Positions 9,935 through 21,232 of a stretch of 64,000 bases of DNA are shown here, piece after piece; within the stretch, counting starts at the first letter, position 1, and each line of letters opens with the position of its first letter. The notes under the pieces were generated by a model. The model was not told where the DNA came from. It saw nothing but the letters and a program-made list of their open reading frames with translations, and made no database searches. Location: positions 46,657 through 110,656 of the forward strand of contig JAGVSM010003720.1 in assembly GCA_022494885.1 (NCBI GenBank). The letters are read 5' to 3'. The translations under genes were made by a program, and so were the position numbers. The DNA is from Micrasema longulum (taxonomy: Eukaryota; Arthropoda; Insecta; Trichoptera; Brachycentridae).

Positions 9935-10808
9935 AATAAATTGAAGGTTATAAATTGAGGATAGTTTTTTGGAAATACGATATTGGCCCATCATGGCGAT
10001 TAAGGTATTTAAAAATATATATTAATCTATTTATTTTAACATTATGCATAAATTTAATCGACACGCATCGATTACCTGAAAAAATATCAAAGTCTTAACG
10101 TTTACGTAATATGTGCTGATGAAATATAAAACAAAGGTATAAACTGTACATAAATTATAAATTAGAATACCTTCAGGCTTAGTTGTAAGGCGTAATTTGT
10201 TTTTAAACAAAGATTGTTTACGCGATTTGAGGCGAATTGCAAAAAAATCCTCTCCTGAAAAATTACGTACTAAGCGAATGTCGAGTTTTGAAAAAACGGT
10301 CCTCAATTATGCACGTGGAATTGAATCAGCGAATATCTAAAAAATGTACCTGTTTTAAGTATGCTTTTTCCTTGAATAAATCCTATATATCAGTGATATA
10401 CCTATTCTCGTTATATCTTGTTCTTGTTAGAAATTTGTATTATATTATATTCTGTTGTGTACCTACGTAATTAATGCTGAGTTAGGGTTATGTTTTTTTT
10501 TGTAATAATTTCTATGCATTATAATATTATACCAGCGCTGTTTGCATAACAATAAATATAAATACTAAAATATATACATAGGTATGACGAAATTGGCATG
10601 TTTTTAATGTGTGTGTTTTTGCTGAATTACACCTTAAATCATTATTTTATTATCGTTTTTGTTTTCAGAGTATAAACATTATAACCGGTACATCTGTTTA
10701 TATTGAAAATATAAAAAAAATAATTTACAAAAATGTACCTACGTTTGACAATAAACGGTATATTTCTGCACTGAAATTGAATTGAATTAAATAAGACGGA
10801 GGTCTTAC
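9935..10808. other. AT-rich interval downstream of exon B (minus-strand intron)
   Basis: It starts with the GTAAGA donor of exon B when read on the minus strand. The stretch 10385-10500 resembles 37520-37610 (family F). No other exon was recognised. Confidence 0.4.
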
Positions 10809-11354
10809 CTGTTGCATTTTATCGAAATCCAGACACGGCCGCTGGACCTGCCGGCGGGAGGAGTGGCGGGAGCGCTTGCGGGGGGACACCTCGTAGGGAA
10901 AGAGCTCGGGCGCGGGCGGCGGCGGCGGCGGCGCGGTGGGCGCGGGCGCGGGCGGCACGGTACGCGCGCCCACTTAGCGCAGCAGCGCGCACCATGACGT
11001 GCGCCCTCCCGCGCGCCGCGGCTTCAACGCCTCCACGGGCGGCGAGCGTGCGGAAGCACACGGGCGCGGGCGAAACGCGTCCGGCAATTTTTTAGCCTCT
11101 CGTCCAGTATTGCGGCGAGTTGTAGGCAGCGTTCTCTCGTCGTTAGCGGGCGGCGCGGGCGGCGAACCAGCCCCGGCGGGCCCCGCGGACTGGCACTGCG
11201 TCTGCGACCACTTGCGCTTCTCGGGCGGCGCTGCGGACGCGGGCCGCGGGGGCCCTCCGAGCCTCCCCCGTCCGCCCCTGCCGCCCGGCGCAGCCCCGCG
11301 GGCCACTCCTCCCAGGTACTTCCGGAACATCTCTTTGGGTGTGCTATTGATTAC
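10809..11354 (-). CDS. Host exon B, proline/arginine-rich protein of unknown name
   Basis: On the minus strand the segment begins after an acceptor (TTGACGTTTCAG) and ends at a strong donor (CAACAG|GTAAGA). The frame enters with VINSTPKEMFRKYLGG, continues through a Gly/Pro/Arg-rich stretch with EKRKWSQTQ, and leaves with RKRSRHSSRR and RPCLDFDKMQQ, ending in phase 0. One in-frame TAA at 10974-10976 interrupts it between these two conserved-looking ends. The middle may hide a small GC-rich intron, a base error or a real lesion. Composition is far GC-richer than the flanks. The basic stretches suggest a nuclear protein. The 'RPxLDFxKM' piece recalls, from memory only, a motif of FAM53 proteins. 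I do not claim that identity. Confidence 0.6.
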
Positions 11355-11370
11355 CTGAAACGTCAAAAAA

Positions 11371-11492
11371 TATGTTTTTCTCAATTGGTCTGGGTGTTGT
11401 CGTGTATTTTTCAAAACCTCCTTCCGTATCCCCTCTTTGCTACCTGCTGACAAGCCTCTAAATAGAGGCTTAGCGGGTTATCTTTTTTAAAA
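11371..11492 (+). repeat. 5'-truncated SINE S2 next to the exon B acceptor
   Basis: It matches positions 47-165 of this window, including 'CAATTGGTCTGGGTGTTG' and the 3' stem AAGCCTCT/AGAGGCTT. It begins about 15 bp from the minus-strand 3' splice site at 11355-11356, so SINE sequence occupies the place where the branch point would be. Confidence 0.75.
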
Positions 11493-14458
11493 AAAGACCG
11501 AAAATGAAAATTTTGACATAAAAATCCATTTTAATAAACATCTAGACAACACGATAATAGTATATAAATCTACACAATGTCTCACCGCTATCTGCTGCAC
11601 TACCTACCTACAAAAATAATCAAGTATATTAATTTGAACTATGTATATCTGGAGTTAGTTTTCTTAAAATTCACACATTATTCAAGAAAAGAGTTTTCTT
11701 AATAATTTTATGAAAAATCTTGTATAAACTAAAATCTTATCAGGCAAATAACCGTTAAATATATTTAACGAATTATTAAACAATGTAAAACGAAAAAAAA
11801 ACAATTAAAAAAAAGATTTTTCTTTATATGCCAGAGTAACATTTTTATTTTGATTGTGGGTTTCTAGTGGGTAGGTTCCAATGTATTGAAAGCATATTTT
11901 AATTTATATATCTCTCTCTCTTCAATCCGTGCCTCATGTGCTCATGTCTGAGAGTGGTAATCATGCCTGACTCCAGGCATGACCTATTTGTGGACAGTCT
12001 CCCTCCTCCCGAAACGGTATAGTGCTCTTCTATAGGTATTTGTCAGTGATAATTCTGATAACTCGGTGACCAAGCCGCTCCATCTTGTCGATTGACGTCC
12101 TCGCGACCGTGTCATTTCGACAATTTTCAGGAGGATACTTTCTCCAAACTATCAGAGTTCCCCTGGAAATATGTCCAAAAAATATAGCTACCCACAAAGG
12201 TTATTAGAAAGGCAGTGAAATAGGCTCTCTTCCTTGTTCTTTGCTTTGCCTGCCTAGCTCCCAAAACAACAGTCTCGTTCATCGTCCCTGCAGTACCGGA
12301 GCCCTCCTGATTTAAAATTATCTCTTCCAAGAATAAATCTCTACAGAGAAGCAACGCCTTTCATCACAATCCACAGCCAAAGTAATACAAGAAGGAACCT
12401 TTACAATCTAACTGTCACAAGTATAAAACAACTTTTGTAGAATCATGAATACTGTAATACAACGCAATAGAAGATAATTATTTTCTTTAGTTTTAGAGAA
12501 AATACCCATCACGTCAGAGTAATACTAAGTTTAGTACAGTCTCGGTGACTGGTGGGTAAAACTATCTATCTTGGACATTAAAATAATGACTATTACAGTA
12601 GGCAACCTCAATCAATAATTTGAAACGCGTATCTGTAAGGCATAATACCCATCAAGTTTATGTCTAAAAAATCTCCTTCGAAGCGTACAACAATCGTATT
12701 GCCTCCCGCCTTCTCCATTATACTGAATTGGTTAAGTCCCCGTACCTAGATAGAATAATACAGTTGTCCATGTTATTATTTCGCGTGGCAGACAGTTTCC
12801 GACCAATCAATAATGCAAAAATAGGAAGGAGCGACAAAGCAAATTGCTTTCGAGCGGTTTGTTGGGAATACTTCTCAGAGAAATGCTTTGACCATATTTT
12901 ATATCTTAATGCCACACATTAAATATGAATAAATAATTTCTAGTTTGCCCATTTACTCTATTTGTGTACAAAAAACGGGCAGTCAAAGAAGTTCATATTT
13001 ACAAAAACGATTTATTCCACGACATGCCTAATGGCTAGAAAATCTGTGTTGAGTCGGGGCACTTGTAATGTATTCATAAACATTTGCGTGCACATACGTA
13101 CACACATGTATATTAATAAACACATATACACATTACATTTATACACAAGTAAATGTTATATGCTGCAAGGCACGAACTGTAAATTTGTGTATAAGAGGAA
13201 AAAAGCTGAAAACAAACCATATTTCTTGTTGTTAACCTTTCTGAGCCTGAGCATAGAAAAAAATCCCGAGTTCATGAGGCGGGTACCAGGAATGAACCAG
13301 CTTAAATACTATAACTACGATTAAAAAAAAAAACATGTCCATATGATTGTCATGGTAGTGTTTATAAAACTGTTTCATAATATTTCGAGATTTCTGCGAA
13401 ATGAATACATTTTTTAAAAACTACTGTTGCTAGTGGTGCTACAATATGACATATGAGTTTTTTTTTGCTGCTAGACGTTGAATAACACTGATATACAGTA
13501 ACGCAATCCATTAGCGAGGAGGTACAGCGGGGAGTTGGGGGAGGGGAAAGGATGTAAAAATCTAACGCAAGAAATCCGGATTGTTTAGGTTATTGCTGGA
13601 AATAAGCGACCAAATAGCGAGAAACACGCGTGAAAACTGACCAACGTATCAAAGATTAAAAAACTGTAGGCCGATGAATTGAAATGTTTGCGGTTGGCAC
13701 GGGGGAAAAAACAAAGAAAAATGTGAAATGATTATTGAAAGAATTCTTCAGAAAAATATTTGAATCATTTTGATACATTCTTAGTATTGTAGGTAATGCA
13801 AAAAATGAAATCCGTATGATGATCAACAAAAAAATTATTGAAAAAATAAGCTACCCGAGGGACTCTTTTATATTGAACTATTTTATACACACTTGCATGT
13901 GTTGTAATGTTTTTTATTCATATTTGCTATCAAAGTTCATTATAAAATGTTCATGTTTTTTATTACCTTATACTTGTTTTTTATTTTTTACTATTATATC
14001 AAATTGCATTGTAGTATTGCCAAATACGCATTTCATAGATACATATTTTTATTTCTTATTTTTTCGTGATAATATATGCTTGCTTGTTTATTAATTTAAC
14101 TTAAAAATGTCTTTCTTGCTTACCGTAACACTTTATTTATTGTTTGCTTTACATAATTTATTTCATAAGCTTATATCTTTGCATTTTTTGTTTATATGCT
14201 TACTGTTTTTTCTTGCATACCTTTGTTATTATTGTTTTTTTTTACTTTGTAAAACTTTTTATTATATCCTTTTTAACTAATTTCACATATTTTTTCTGTA
14301 TATTCTGTGTTTATTATTTAGTATGTTAGCATGTATTTCATTTTTATTTTTTGTAAATGCCTTTTGGGCGTTAATGAATAAAATAAATAAATAAATAACG
14401 CCACAAAATGGCGAAATTATTGCCATACTGTAATATTACGATTAGTTCTTAGTAATAG
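11493..14458. other. Long intron interval; LINE-type 3' tail near 13800-14400
   Basis: Most of it is unassigned AT-rich DNA. The stretch ending at 14400 is T-rich on plus and closes with 'TGCCTTTTGGGCGTTAATG' and an AAATAA run. This is the same kind of 3' end as at 52860-52890 and (minus strand) 35295-35325, so it is probably a decayed LINE 3' UTR. The 13500-13660 stretch is GC-richer without recognisable content. Open frames at 12127-12354, 12962-13324 and 13816-14094 lack coding signatures. Confidence 0.4.
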
Positions 14459-14640
14459 TTCGGTTTCCGACATGGTTGACCTGAAGCGTAAGACTGATCA
14501 TCTTACCTTGATGTATTTTTTAAAAATCAAGATACAATGCGATTGGTGAACCAATGCAGTGTCGTATGCTCTATTAAGTGCGGAAAGGTAATGCTAAATA
14601 TCTGGATTTACGACATTAGCCCTTATAGATCCAAGCAACA
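14459..14640 (+). repeat. SINE S3 fragment
   Basis: The order 'CTGAAGCGTAAGACTGATCA', 'CTTACCTTGATGTA', 'GATACAATGCGATTG' and 'TATGCTCTATTAAGTGCGG' follows the S3 body at 41345-41570. The tRNA-like head is weak. Confidence 0.55.
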
Positions 14641-15358
14641 GAATTAACCTTGTGACCTACAGTATTTTAGATTTCCACCAACGCCAACGTTTTGGGAGAA
14701 AGAAAACATTTTTTTAATGTGACAATTATTTACTGATCCAATATTTAAATACGATATCCAATGTAATAAATATACTTTTATTATATTATAATATATTGAA
14801 TTCGTGCAAAATCTAAAAATGTAATATATTGTTCCAGCTAATTATTGTATGGAAGATGATATACATTCCGTAAGTTTCATTAAGACCTTTCGAGTTATTA
14901 AATCAAATATGTATTAATTTTCTGAAACTAAAATTCGACTTAGACGCCTTTTGATCCTGGAAATATTATCGCATAATTATTAGTACGATCTTTGTTCTCT
15001 TTAAAACGTAATAATTTAATATTATGGCGTCTACTCCAAATCAAATAATTTTATATACCTACAGTAGTTTTCCCTTAATTTTTAATTAAAGAATAATTAT
15101 TTTTTTCTATAAATAAATAAATTAATTGTCACAACATAATATAAAAAATAATACTTATATTTATACTACATTATTTATGAAAATAAATATCAAAGCATTT
15201 ATAGTAAAATGGCAATTAAAATGATAAGAAAAGATAGTTCTGATTACGTTTTTAAAGGAATAACGGATGCGAATTCGGTATTTTTAACATCTTATTATAT
15301 AATTTTGATTTCCGCATGTTTCTGCGAAACAAAGAATATTGTTTTTTTATATTTGTTT
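14641..15358. other. AT-rich interval, no gene seen
   Basis: This is low-complexity A/T sequence. The open frame at 15209-15397 has no recognisable features and runs into a SINE. Confidence 0.4.
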
Positions 15359-15522
15359 TACACCTTGACAGGCCAGGAGGCCCAATCACAGATGTGAATT
15401 ACAGCACACAACACCCAGGATTAAAAAAAAAAACGTTATTTTTTTTGTTCTCACAGGAAATCGAACCCGGAATTGTCCGTGCGTGAGTCAAGCATCTTAG
15501 TCATTCTGAGTATGCAATAAAA
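15359..15522 (-). repeat. SINE S2, minus strand
   Basis: Read on the minus strand it has CCGGGTTCGATTTCC (B-box), then 'CCTGGGTGTTGTGTGCTG' and 'GATTGGGCCTCCTGGCCTG'. It matches the plus-strand copy at 49357-49512 through its 3' end. Confidence 0.7.
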
Positions 15523-15539
15523 CCAGAACCCTATGCAGA

Positions 15540-15845
15540 TATGTTTTCGACTCGATGTCTATTCTAAGGTAAAAATCCTGAAAAAGAGAATCAGAGGAAT
15601 ATAGTTGGCCTTGTGATGTACTGATTAGGGCTATTATTCTCTATTCCCAGCAAGGACACTTGTTTGAAAGCGTGATTTAGCTTATAAAACTGTAATGTTT
15701 CACTGTATCATCTGAAGCGATTGATCATCTTGCCTTCGTGTATTAAATAATCGAGATGATATAATATGTTGAAGATACGAGAAGAATGACGTGCCAATGT
15801 AGTGCTCTATGCACCACTGCAAATAAGGAAACAATTATGATAATG
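15540..15845 (+). repeat. SINE S3 with its upstream unit
   Basis: The 5' unit 'TTTTCGACTCGATGTC...AAAAATCCTGAAAAAG' is followed by a decayed tRNA-like part ('GATGTACTGATTAGGG', 'TTCCCAGCAAGGACA') and the body 'GATCATCTTGCC...GTGCTCTATGCACCAC'. The minus-strand copy at 29190-29486 has the same order. Confidence 0.6.
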
Positions 15846-16320
15846 TTTAATACTCGGGATTTTTATTGTTTAAAAGGTATTCGTTACACATAATCGGTTA
15901 TTCAGATTAGACAGAAGTGGTATAGCCTGACAATACCAGAAAATAAAGAGCAGAAATAAATTATTCCTAAGAGAAACATCTCAAAATACGATCCCGAATA
16001 GAGCCACCTAAATAATGCGGAACATTTCTGAAATTCGAGACCATAAAAAATAAGGCACCAAGTTGAAATTGGGAAAAAAATAGAATTTTCAGTGCTGAAA
16101 GATTTTGAAAAAATTCTACAGGAATTGAATTATGCTGAAAATGAAAAAATATAGAACATGTTACTCTTGATCGTAAATTACAGGCAAATAAGATGATTAC
16201 CTTTAGGAATAAGGTGTTTTAAAACGTAGAGTTTGTTCGAAATTGTAATTTTTCGGGGAAACATCAACATTTAATATACTCGTATATATTATCTTGTGTT
16301 TTTTCATTAATTTTGAAGCG
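15846..16320. other. AT-rich interval, no gene seen
   Basis: No repeat match, terminal repeat or exon signature was found. Confidence 0.4.
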
Positions 16321-16438
16321 GGTTGTGGTTTCGTGGTAGTGTTGTGGACCCACGTATTAAAGGTCCGAGGTTCAAACCCGAGAATTTACCACAACTCGAT
16401 TCCCATTATTTCATCACAAGTTATTTACGAGTAGTGTA
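16321..16438 (+). repeat. SINE S1, 3'-truncated
   Basis: The head 'GGTTGTGGTTTCGTGG' and B-box-like 'GGTTCAAACCC' are followed by the body 'CACAACTCGATTCCC'. It breaks off before the usual 'AAATATTTGGG' tail. Confidence 0.65.
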
Positions 16439-16535
16439 CATTTTGGCTAAGATGCTTGTCTCGCGCACGAGAGTTTTGGGTTCGATTCCTAGCGAAATCG
16501 CAATAGTTAAAATTGTATATTCCCGAACCAGAGTG
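16439..16535 (+). repeat. Second tRNA-like SINE head
   Basis: 'GGCTAAGATGCTTGTC' (A-box-like) and 'GGGTTCGATTCC' (B-box) are spaced as in a tRNA promoter. The rest does not fold as a functional tRNA, so this is a SINE head of another family. Confidence 0.45.
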
Positions 16536-16549
16536 TAAAGGTAGGATTA

Positions 16550-16731
16550 CAAGGCGTGTTCAGAAAATATCGGAATTTTTTTAATTTCACGGGTTCGGAG
16601 AGTCCAATTGTCATTTTTATTATGTTGGTATACATGCCCCTGAAGTATGCTAAAATTTTGAAAAAAATTACAATCGGACTCTCCAAACCCGCGAAATTTA
16701 AAAATTCCCGTTATTTTCTGAATACACTTCG
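16550..16731. mobile_element. 182-bp mariner-type MITE with long terminal repeats
   Basis: The left end CAAGGCGTGTTCAGAAAATA matches the reverse-complemented right end CGAAGTGTATTCAGAAAATA. Similarity continues for about 60 bp ('CACGGGTTCGGAGAGTCC' / 'CGCGGGTTTGGAGAGTCC'). TA dinucleotides flank both ends (16548-16549, 16732-16733), as expected for Tc1/mariner insertion. There is no coding capacity. Confidence 0.8.
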
Positions 16732-16733
16732 TA

Positions 16734-16884
16734 CATTGTTCTCGTGTGTTGTGGAGTGGTGTGTTGGCGAGGCGCCTCGGCACAACACACGATAGCAATG
16801 TAATTCTACCCACACAATATTCTTATAAGCGATACGCGCCGGATGGCTCCCCAACACACCACCCCACAACACTCGAGAGTAATG
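16734..16884. mobile_element. TA-flanked foldback element with three related end motifs
   Basis: Arms 16734-16771 and 16847-16884 are complementary at 33 of 38 positions ('TGTTGTGGAGTGGTGTGTTG'). A third, inverted copy of the outer motif ends at 16800 and is itself followed by TA, so 16734-16800 is also a self-contained inverted repeat. The left TA is shared with the mariner MITE ending at 16731. Confidence 0.65.
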
Positions 16885-18250
16885 TAACCTTGCCTTATTT
16901 CTGTTTCTTTTCTGTGATTTACCAATGTAAGTTTTTTTAACGTTTACTAAATATGGCACAGTGTGCACAAAGTCAATAAAACCATTTGATAAAAACAAAT
17001 AAATCGATTACTGACGGATGAAGGGGAAAGTTTTTGATATGGGAATATTAACAAAGTTTTACATATCTGTTAGCCCTCCCTTCTCAGTGATGTTTAGCTA
17101 GTACACATTGCGTCGTAAAAGCAAAACTGTTACTTTAATATCTACATAAATATAATCAATAAATACTGGATAAATAATTTTGATATTCCTCAGTATTGCT
17201 TTTACGTATCGTTTTGAAAAATATGGGTATTATTAGAAAATAAATACTTATTGGATTCAGAAAAAGCATTAAATATCGGAAATCGGAGATAAATCACCAA
17301 TACAACCAATATATCACAAGTCGCGGCGTTTGAAGTAAAATATTATTGAATAAACGATTGTCAAAAGACTCTTTCTTCGTCTTGACGTCTTTCTTTCGAT
17401 GCTACAGGTACATTCAAGAGCGAGAGACAATCGTACACGTCACGCAGGCTAATAACCAAGAGTCAGTACACTACACTGCCAGACGCCAGTAGCTTCCGGG
17501 CATCGTTAAGGGTGGTCCTCTCGCCCGCGCTGCGAGCATCAACTAACGCACCGGAACGCGAGAAAATTTTTGGCACAGTAAAGGAAGAGTTAAAATATCT
17601 GTCAATCTGAATTAACTCCCTAGAGGGTTGAGTCTATAATTCTAATAAGAAAACCCCTGTTTTTGTTCGTACTAGCAAGAAGGTCCATAAGGTCTAAAAA
17701 ATCTAAACATCTATTACTACTAAAAAAATGTCCAACTATGTTGATAATTCTGTATTATCTTTAGATAGATAAAAGTTTCATTTCTGGACCCGTCTAGCTA
17801 GAAATTCCATGTTATACCAGGAACACACTTTCTAGTTCACTAACATAAAATATATTTACATAAATCGACTAAATTTTAGCTTTTCTTATGGCAAATTCTG
17901 TACGTGAAATAGTACGAGAACCCAGACAAGTATTTTCGACTTGATGACTTCTCTCACGAAATGTTGATTTTAAGGGTTGTTTGAATTGCAATATTTTGTT
18001 GTTGAATGGGAATGCAGATGGCAAATTGAATATCTATTAAACTAAGGAAAATGAAGATGAAAGACAATCTGTTTGTTTGTAAGGCCTATCGTCTATGTAA
18101 GTTTAACCGCGGATGAAACATTTGTCAAAATGTTCAGGAGGGACAAAAAACCCTTACGATTCATTAACAGATTAATTAAATGCAGTATTTTGTGTTATTG
18201 ATTTATATTATGTCATACCCAAAACCCGTAAGACTTTTGCTTAGAGACAT
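16885..18250. other. AT-rich interval; GC-richer stretch 17440-17580
   Basis: The GC-richer stretch has no open frame of note. 'TTAACTCCCTAGAGGGTTGA' at about 17613-17632 recurs in part at 47450 ('AACTCCCTAGAGGGTTGAAC'), so it is probably a repeat terminus. Nothing else was identified. Confidence 0.4.
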
Positions 18251-18612
18251 CTCTTATTTATCGCACCGAGAGTGTTCAATATTTTGGAAGAGCGTATTAA
18301 GCTCTCGAGGACAAAAACTATTTTCAAGAAAGTAGTTAAGGACAGGATTTTCCTTAGTGGGAGGGATTTGAGTAGGAAACTCCTTGATGATTTTCCGTGA
18401 GTTTACTGTTTACCATATTGATGTGCCATATAGAAACGTATTTTTAGAAAACATATTTTTAATGTTTCTGATCCTATATTTGTGGTGATATACTCATTTG
18501 TCTGTGTCAACTAATTGCTAGTCCCATCTCAACACAGGACTTTTAGTCCCACGGAGTTGGGACTTATGTCTCAAACAATGTACAATAAACTTATGCATGT
18601 AAATAAATCAAT
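18251..18612 (+). mobile_element. LINE 3' fragment (C-terminal 49 codons plus 3' UTR)
   Basis: The frame 18251-18400 reads APRVFNILEERIKLSRTKTI followed by FKKVVKDRIF and ends in TGA. This is the 'PR.FN.LP..IK....FKK.LK' C-terminal pattern of jockey/CR1-like non-LTR retrotransposons. The 3' UTR has a stem (AGTCCCA...TGGGACT) and ends near 'AATAAACTTATGCATG'. The reverse transcriptase is absent. Confidence 0.6.
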
Positions 18613-18689
18613 ATTGGAAAATCTATTTTTACTATCGTATGCGTCTAAGCGAAGTTAATTGTGGCAGTTAAACTGCCAGTTACGTATCG

Positions 18690-19421
18690 TATTCGCGGTA
18701 TTGACTTTGAGCAAATCGAGATGTTATTCAATTTGAAAGTCAATATAAATATTTAGAAATATATATATATAGATGTCAATTTTAAATGGAATTGTCAAAT
18801 ATCTAACCTTTGTGATCGATTGCGGACTCTAGTTAGTACTTTATATAAGTTATCGTTTATTCTGCCTAAAATTACACTCAGAATTATTTATTTTTCCTTG
18901 GTGGAGGCTATTCTAAGATATGGTATCAAAGCATGGGGTCACTCAACAATCACAAACATAAAAATTATACAGAGTTTACAGTGTTCCATCGTTAAAAAAA
19001 TAGTCTCTAATGATATTTACAAAATAAGGAGTAACAAATGTGTACTATATAAATCTATTAAGGCGCTGCCGGTTCGAGGAATTCTGTGGCTCTGTATCAT
19101 TTTGGAACAAATAAAAAGTGATAAATTCAAAAATTTATTGGAACATGGTTATAACACAAGATTCACACAAAATGAAGGTTTAGTGATTCCAAAGACAAGC
19201 AACAAATATGGGACAAGAACTTTAAAATATGTGGTTCCAGTTATGTTTAATCTGAGAAATGGCACTACCAAAAGTGACAAGGGCAAAATAATAGACTGGC
19301 TATTCGATCAGGAGTTTATATTATTAAAAAAAATGAATATTTGTAAATATATATATATTTAAAATAGAATTTATAACTAAGTAATATTCTCATGGATGTT
19401 TATGTGTGTATATGTATGTTC

Positions 19422-19452
<31 letters not shown>

Positions 19453-19975
19453 TGTATGTATGTGTATATATGTGTATATATGTATGTATAGATATGTATG
19501 TGTGCATGTACGGGTATAAATATGTATGGATATGGGTGAGGATGATATATAGATATAGACTTAGATATAGATATATATATGGATATGTTAATAAATAATG
19601 TTTTTAATAAAATGCTTTGTGCCTGTTAAATATGTACACACTTCTGTTTAAAATTTTTGTACTCCGGTTCTGTATTTTTTTAAAATCTTATAATAGCGTT
19701 ATCATTCACTTATTTTTTGCTTTTTTTTTACATCTTCTAAATATTTTTTTGAGAGCATAAATTACGTGTACTTTTTTTCCCTCCCTATATTTAAGTTAGT
19801 AGTCATTATTATTATACAACCATGTAGGACTATCATATGATTAATTGTAAAGGATCTTTACCGACAAGCCATATTCATTGGCTTGGTGAGTCCTGTAAAA
19901 AAAAATAATTTAAAAATGTTTTAAAATAACTAAAATGTAATATTGTATGTAAATTATAAATAAAAAAAATAAAAA
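18690..19975 (+). mobile_element. 5'-truncated LINE with C-terminal RT region and full 3' UTR
   Basis: The coding part (about 18740-19362) begins with 'IDVNFKWNCQISNLCDRLRT', continues in the open frame from 18820 with 'SLVEAILRYGIKAWG', and ends near 'LKYVVPVMFNLRNG', a common layout downstream of the YADD box in CR1/jockey-type LINEs. A dinucleotide run at about 18760 breaks the frame. The 3' UTR contains a large tetranucleotide microsatellite (19420-19480), a stem (AAGCCA...TGGCTT) near 19866-19886 and an A-rich end. Confidence 0.8.
19420..19480. repeat. (TGTA)n microsatellite
   Basis: About 45 bp of near-perfect TGTA repeats sit inside a longer TG/TA-rich tract (19391-19590). The 68-codon open frame across it is a by-product of the repeat. 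Confidence 0.9.
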
Positions 19976-20289
19976 ATTCACCGAGTACGTCTCATCCGCT
20001 GTATTGGATTTAGGGATGTACGCGATGTTGCTTTATTTCGTTTAGTACGGCAGATTCATTCACCGTACTGAATTTAATCGAATCCAAGCAGTGTAATGAT
20101 CGGTTTCAAAATTAAAATATACCAATAAAAGCGGCTTGTCCCATTCGATTGAAAACGCCAAAAAAACGTATTTCATTTTTTTGGCACATACGCGGTTTTG
20201 AACCTACAAGTGCCTGTCGGAGAACCAAGTTAACATACAAATTTCTTTTGTGTAAGGCACAATATAATTGTTCATCAGAAAACCGAGCT

Positions 20290-20372
20290 TTGTTTCCGTG
20301 GCTAGTGTTGCGGACTCACGGATCAGAGGTCCGTGGTTCGAACCCTACTCTACAATACCCTACTCTACGATT
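20290..20372 (+). repeat. SINE S1 head
   Basis: 'CCGTGGCTAGTGTTGCGG', 'ACTCACGGATCAGAGGTCC' and 'GGTTCGAACCC' match the S1 head at 38191 nearly exactly. It is truncated after the duplicated 'ACCCTACTCTAC' word. Confidence 0.75.
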
Positions 20373-20454
20373 AAAAATAAAGAGACCGCAGTAAATTAGA
20401 AAAAAATGGCACAAATAATAAATTCTTAATTTGTTAGTATTGTTGCAATATCTT

Positions 20455-21232
20455 GATATTGAACGCCCTAGGTAGAATGCAAACTGTCTCGTGCTAAAAG
20501 CGCAGGGTTCCTCCACTGGGTTGTTTTATAAGAGTTTTCAATGCTCCATCCCCATTACACCATGGTTTGAAATCGAAAAGCCATCAAAATTGAACATCTC
20601 TTTAATATCAAGAATGAGAATAGGACATTGTCTCGTTGCCTCGCATTTATCGAGAATAGGTGTCTTTACTTCGGCAATGTGTCTTTGTGAAAATGACGAT
20701 GAGACATTAGATCTGTTTTTTTACTGTCCCCTCTACGAAAGAAGCGAATTCCTTCAAAATACTTGTGAAGAATATAATACGTTCCCTCTTAACGTAAAAT
20801 TTTTATTCGCCCAGAATGATTTGGATACTTAGTTACTTCTGAATAAATTCTTAAGGACGAATAATAAAAATATTTGAATTTGTTAAATATTATTTGCCAA
20901 ATTTAAATAAAAAGTCTGATTGAATGTCCCTCTTTACATTTGGCCCAAAATTTCATGTTATGTTTACGTTTAATTTAGACGGTAATAATATTTTATTGTC
21001 ACATAACTCTTTCATACTGATTTGAACTATCTCACATTATATTATATTTTTTCGTGGGTATGGGTTTTTTTTGTCGTTCACTGAAGCGTATATTCTTTAA
21101 ATTTCTTATTCTTGTTTCTAAGAGCCAAAATCACTCGCAAACGAGTGGATGCGCATAAAAATAAAAAATAATAAAAAAATAATAAAAAAATAAATAAAAA
21201 AATAAAAAAAATAAAATAAAAAAAAAATTAAA
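20455..21232 (+). mobile_element. LINE fragment with post-RNase-H cysteine region and A-rich tail
   Basis: The frame to 20832 contains 'SRMRIGHCLVASHLSRIG', then 'CLCENDDETLDLFFYCPLYE'. This is the R-x-R-x-GH...H...G...C-x-C...DET-x-x-H/F...C pattern following RNase H in I/R1-type non-LTR elements. The RT and endonuclease are missing. The stop at 20830-20832 is followed by about 330 bp of UTR and an (A)nT tail at 21155-21232, consistent with a truncated retrotransposed copy. Confidence 0.8.

Noticed and set aside
10999..11358. 119-codon plus-strand open frame over the GC-rich island
   Set aside because: The minus strand has a proper acceptor and donor at both ends and protein-like termini; the plus frame is its shadow.
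13816..14329. Hydrophobic plus-strand frames (92 and 61 codons) resembling membrane proteins
   Set aside because: Phe/Tyr/Leu runs arise from T-rich DNA; the stretch ends in a LINE-like 3' tail and has no splice or start context.
17613..17632. piggyBac terminus (TTAA followed by CTCCCTAGAGGG)
   Set aside because: The terminus does not match the CCCTAGAAAG-type end, no opposite end was found, and the matching word at 47450 lacks TTAA.
19392..19598. 68-codon Tyr/Met/Val/Cys frame
   Set aside because: It is a direct translation of the (TGTA)n microsatellite.
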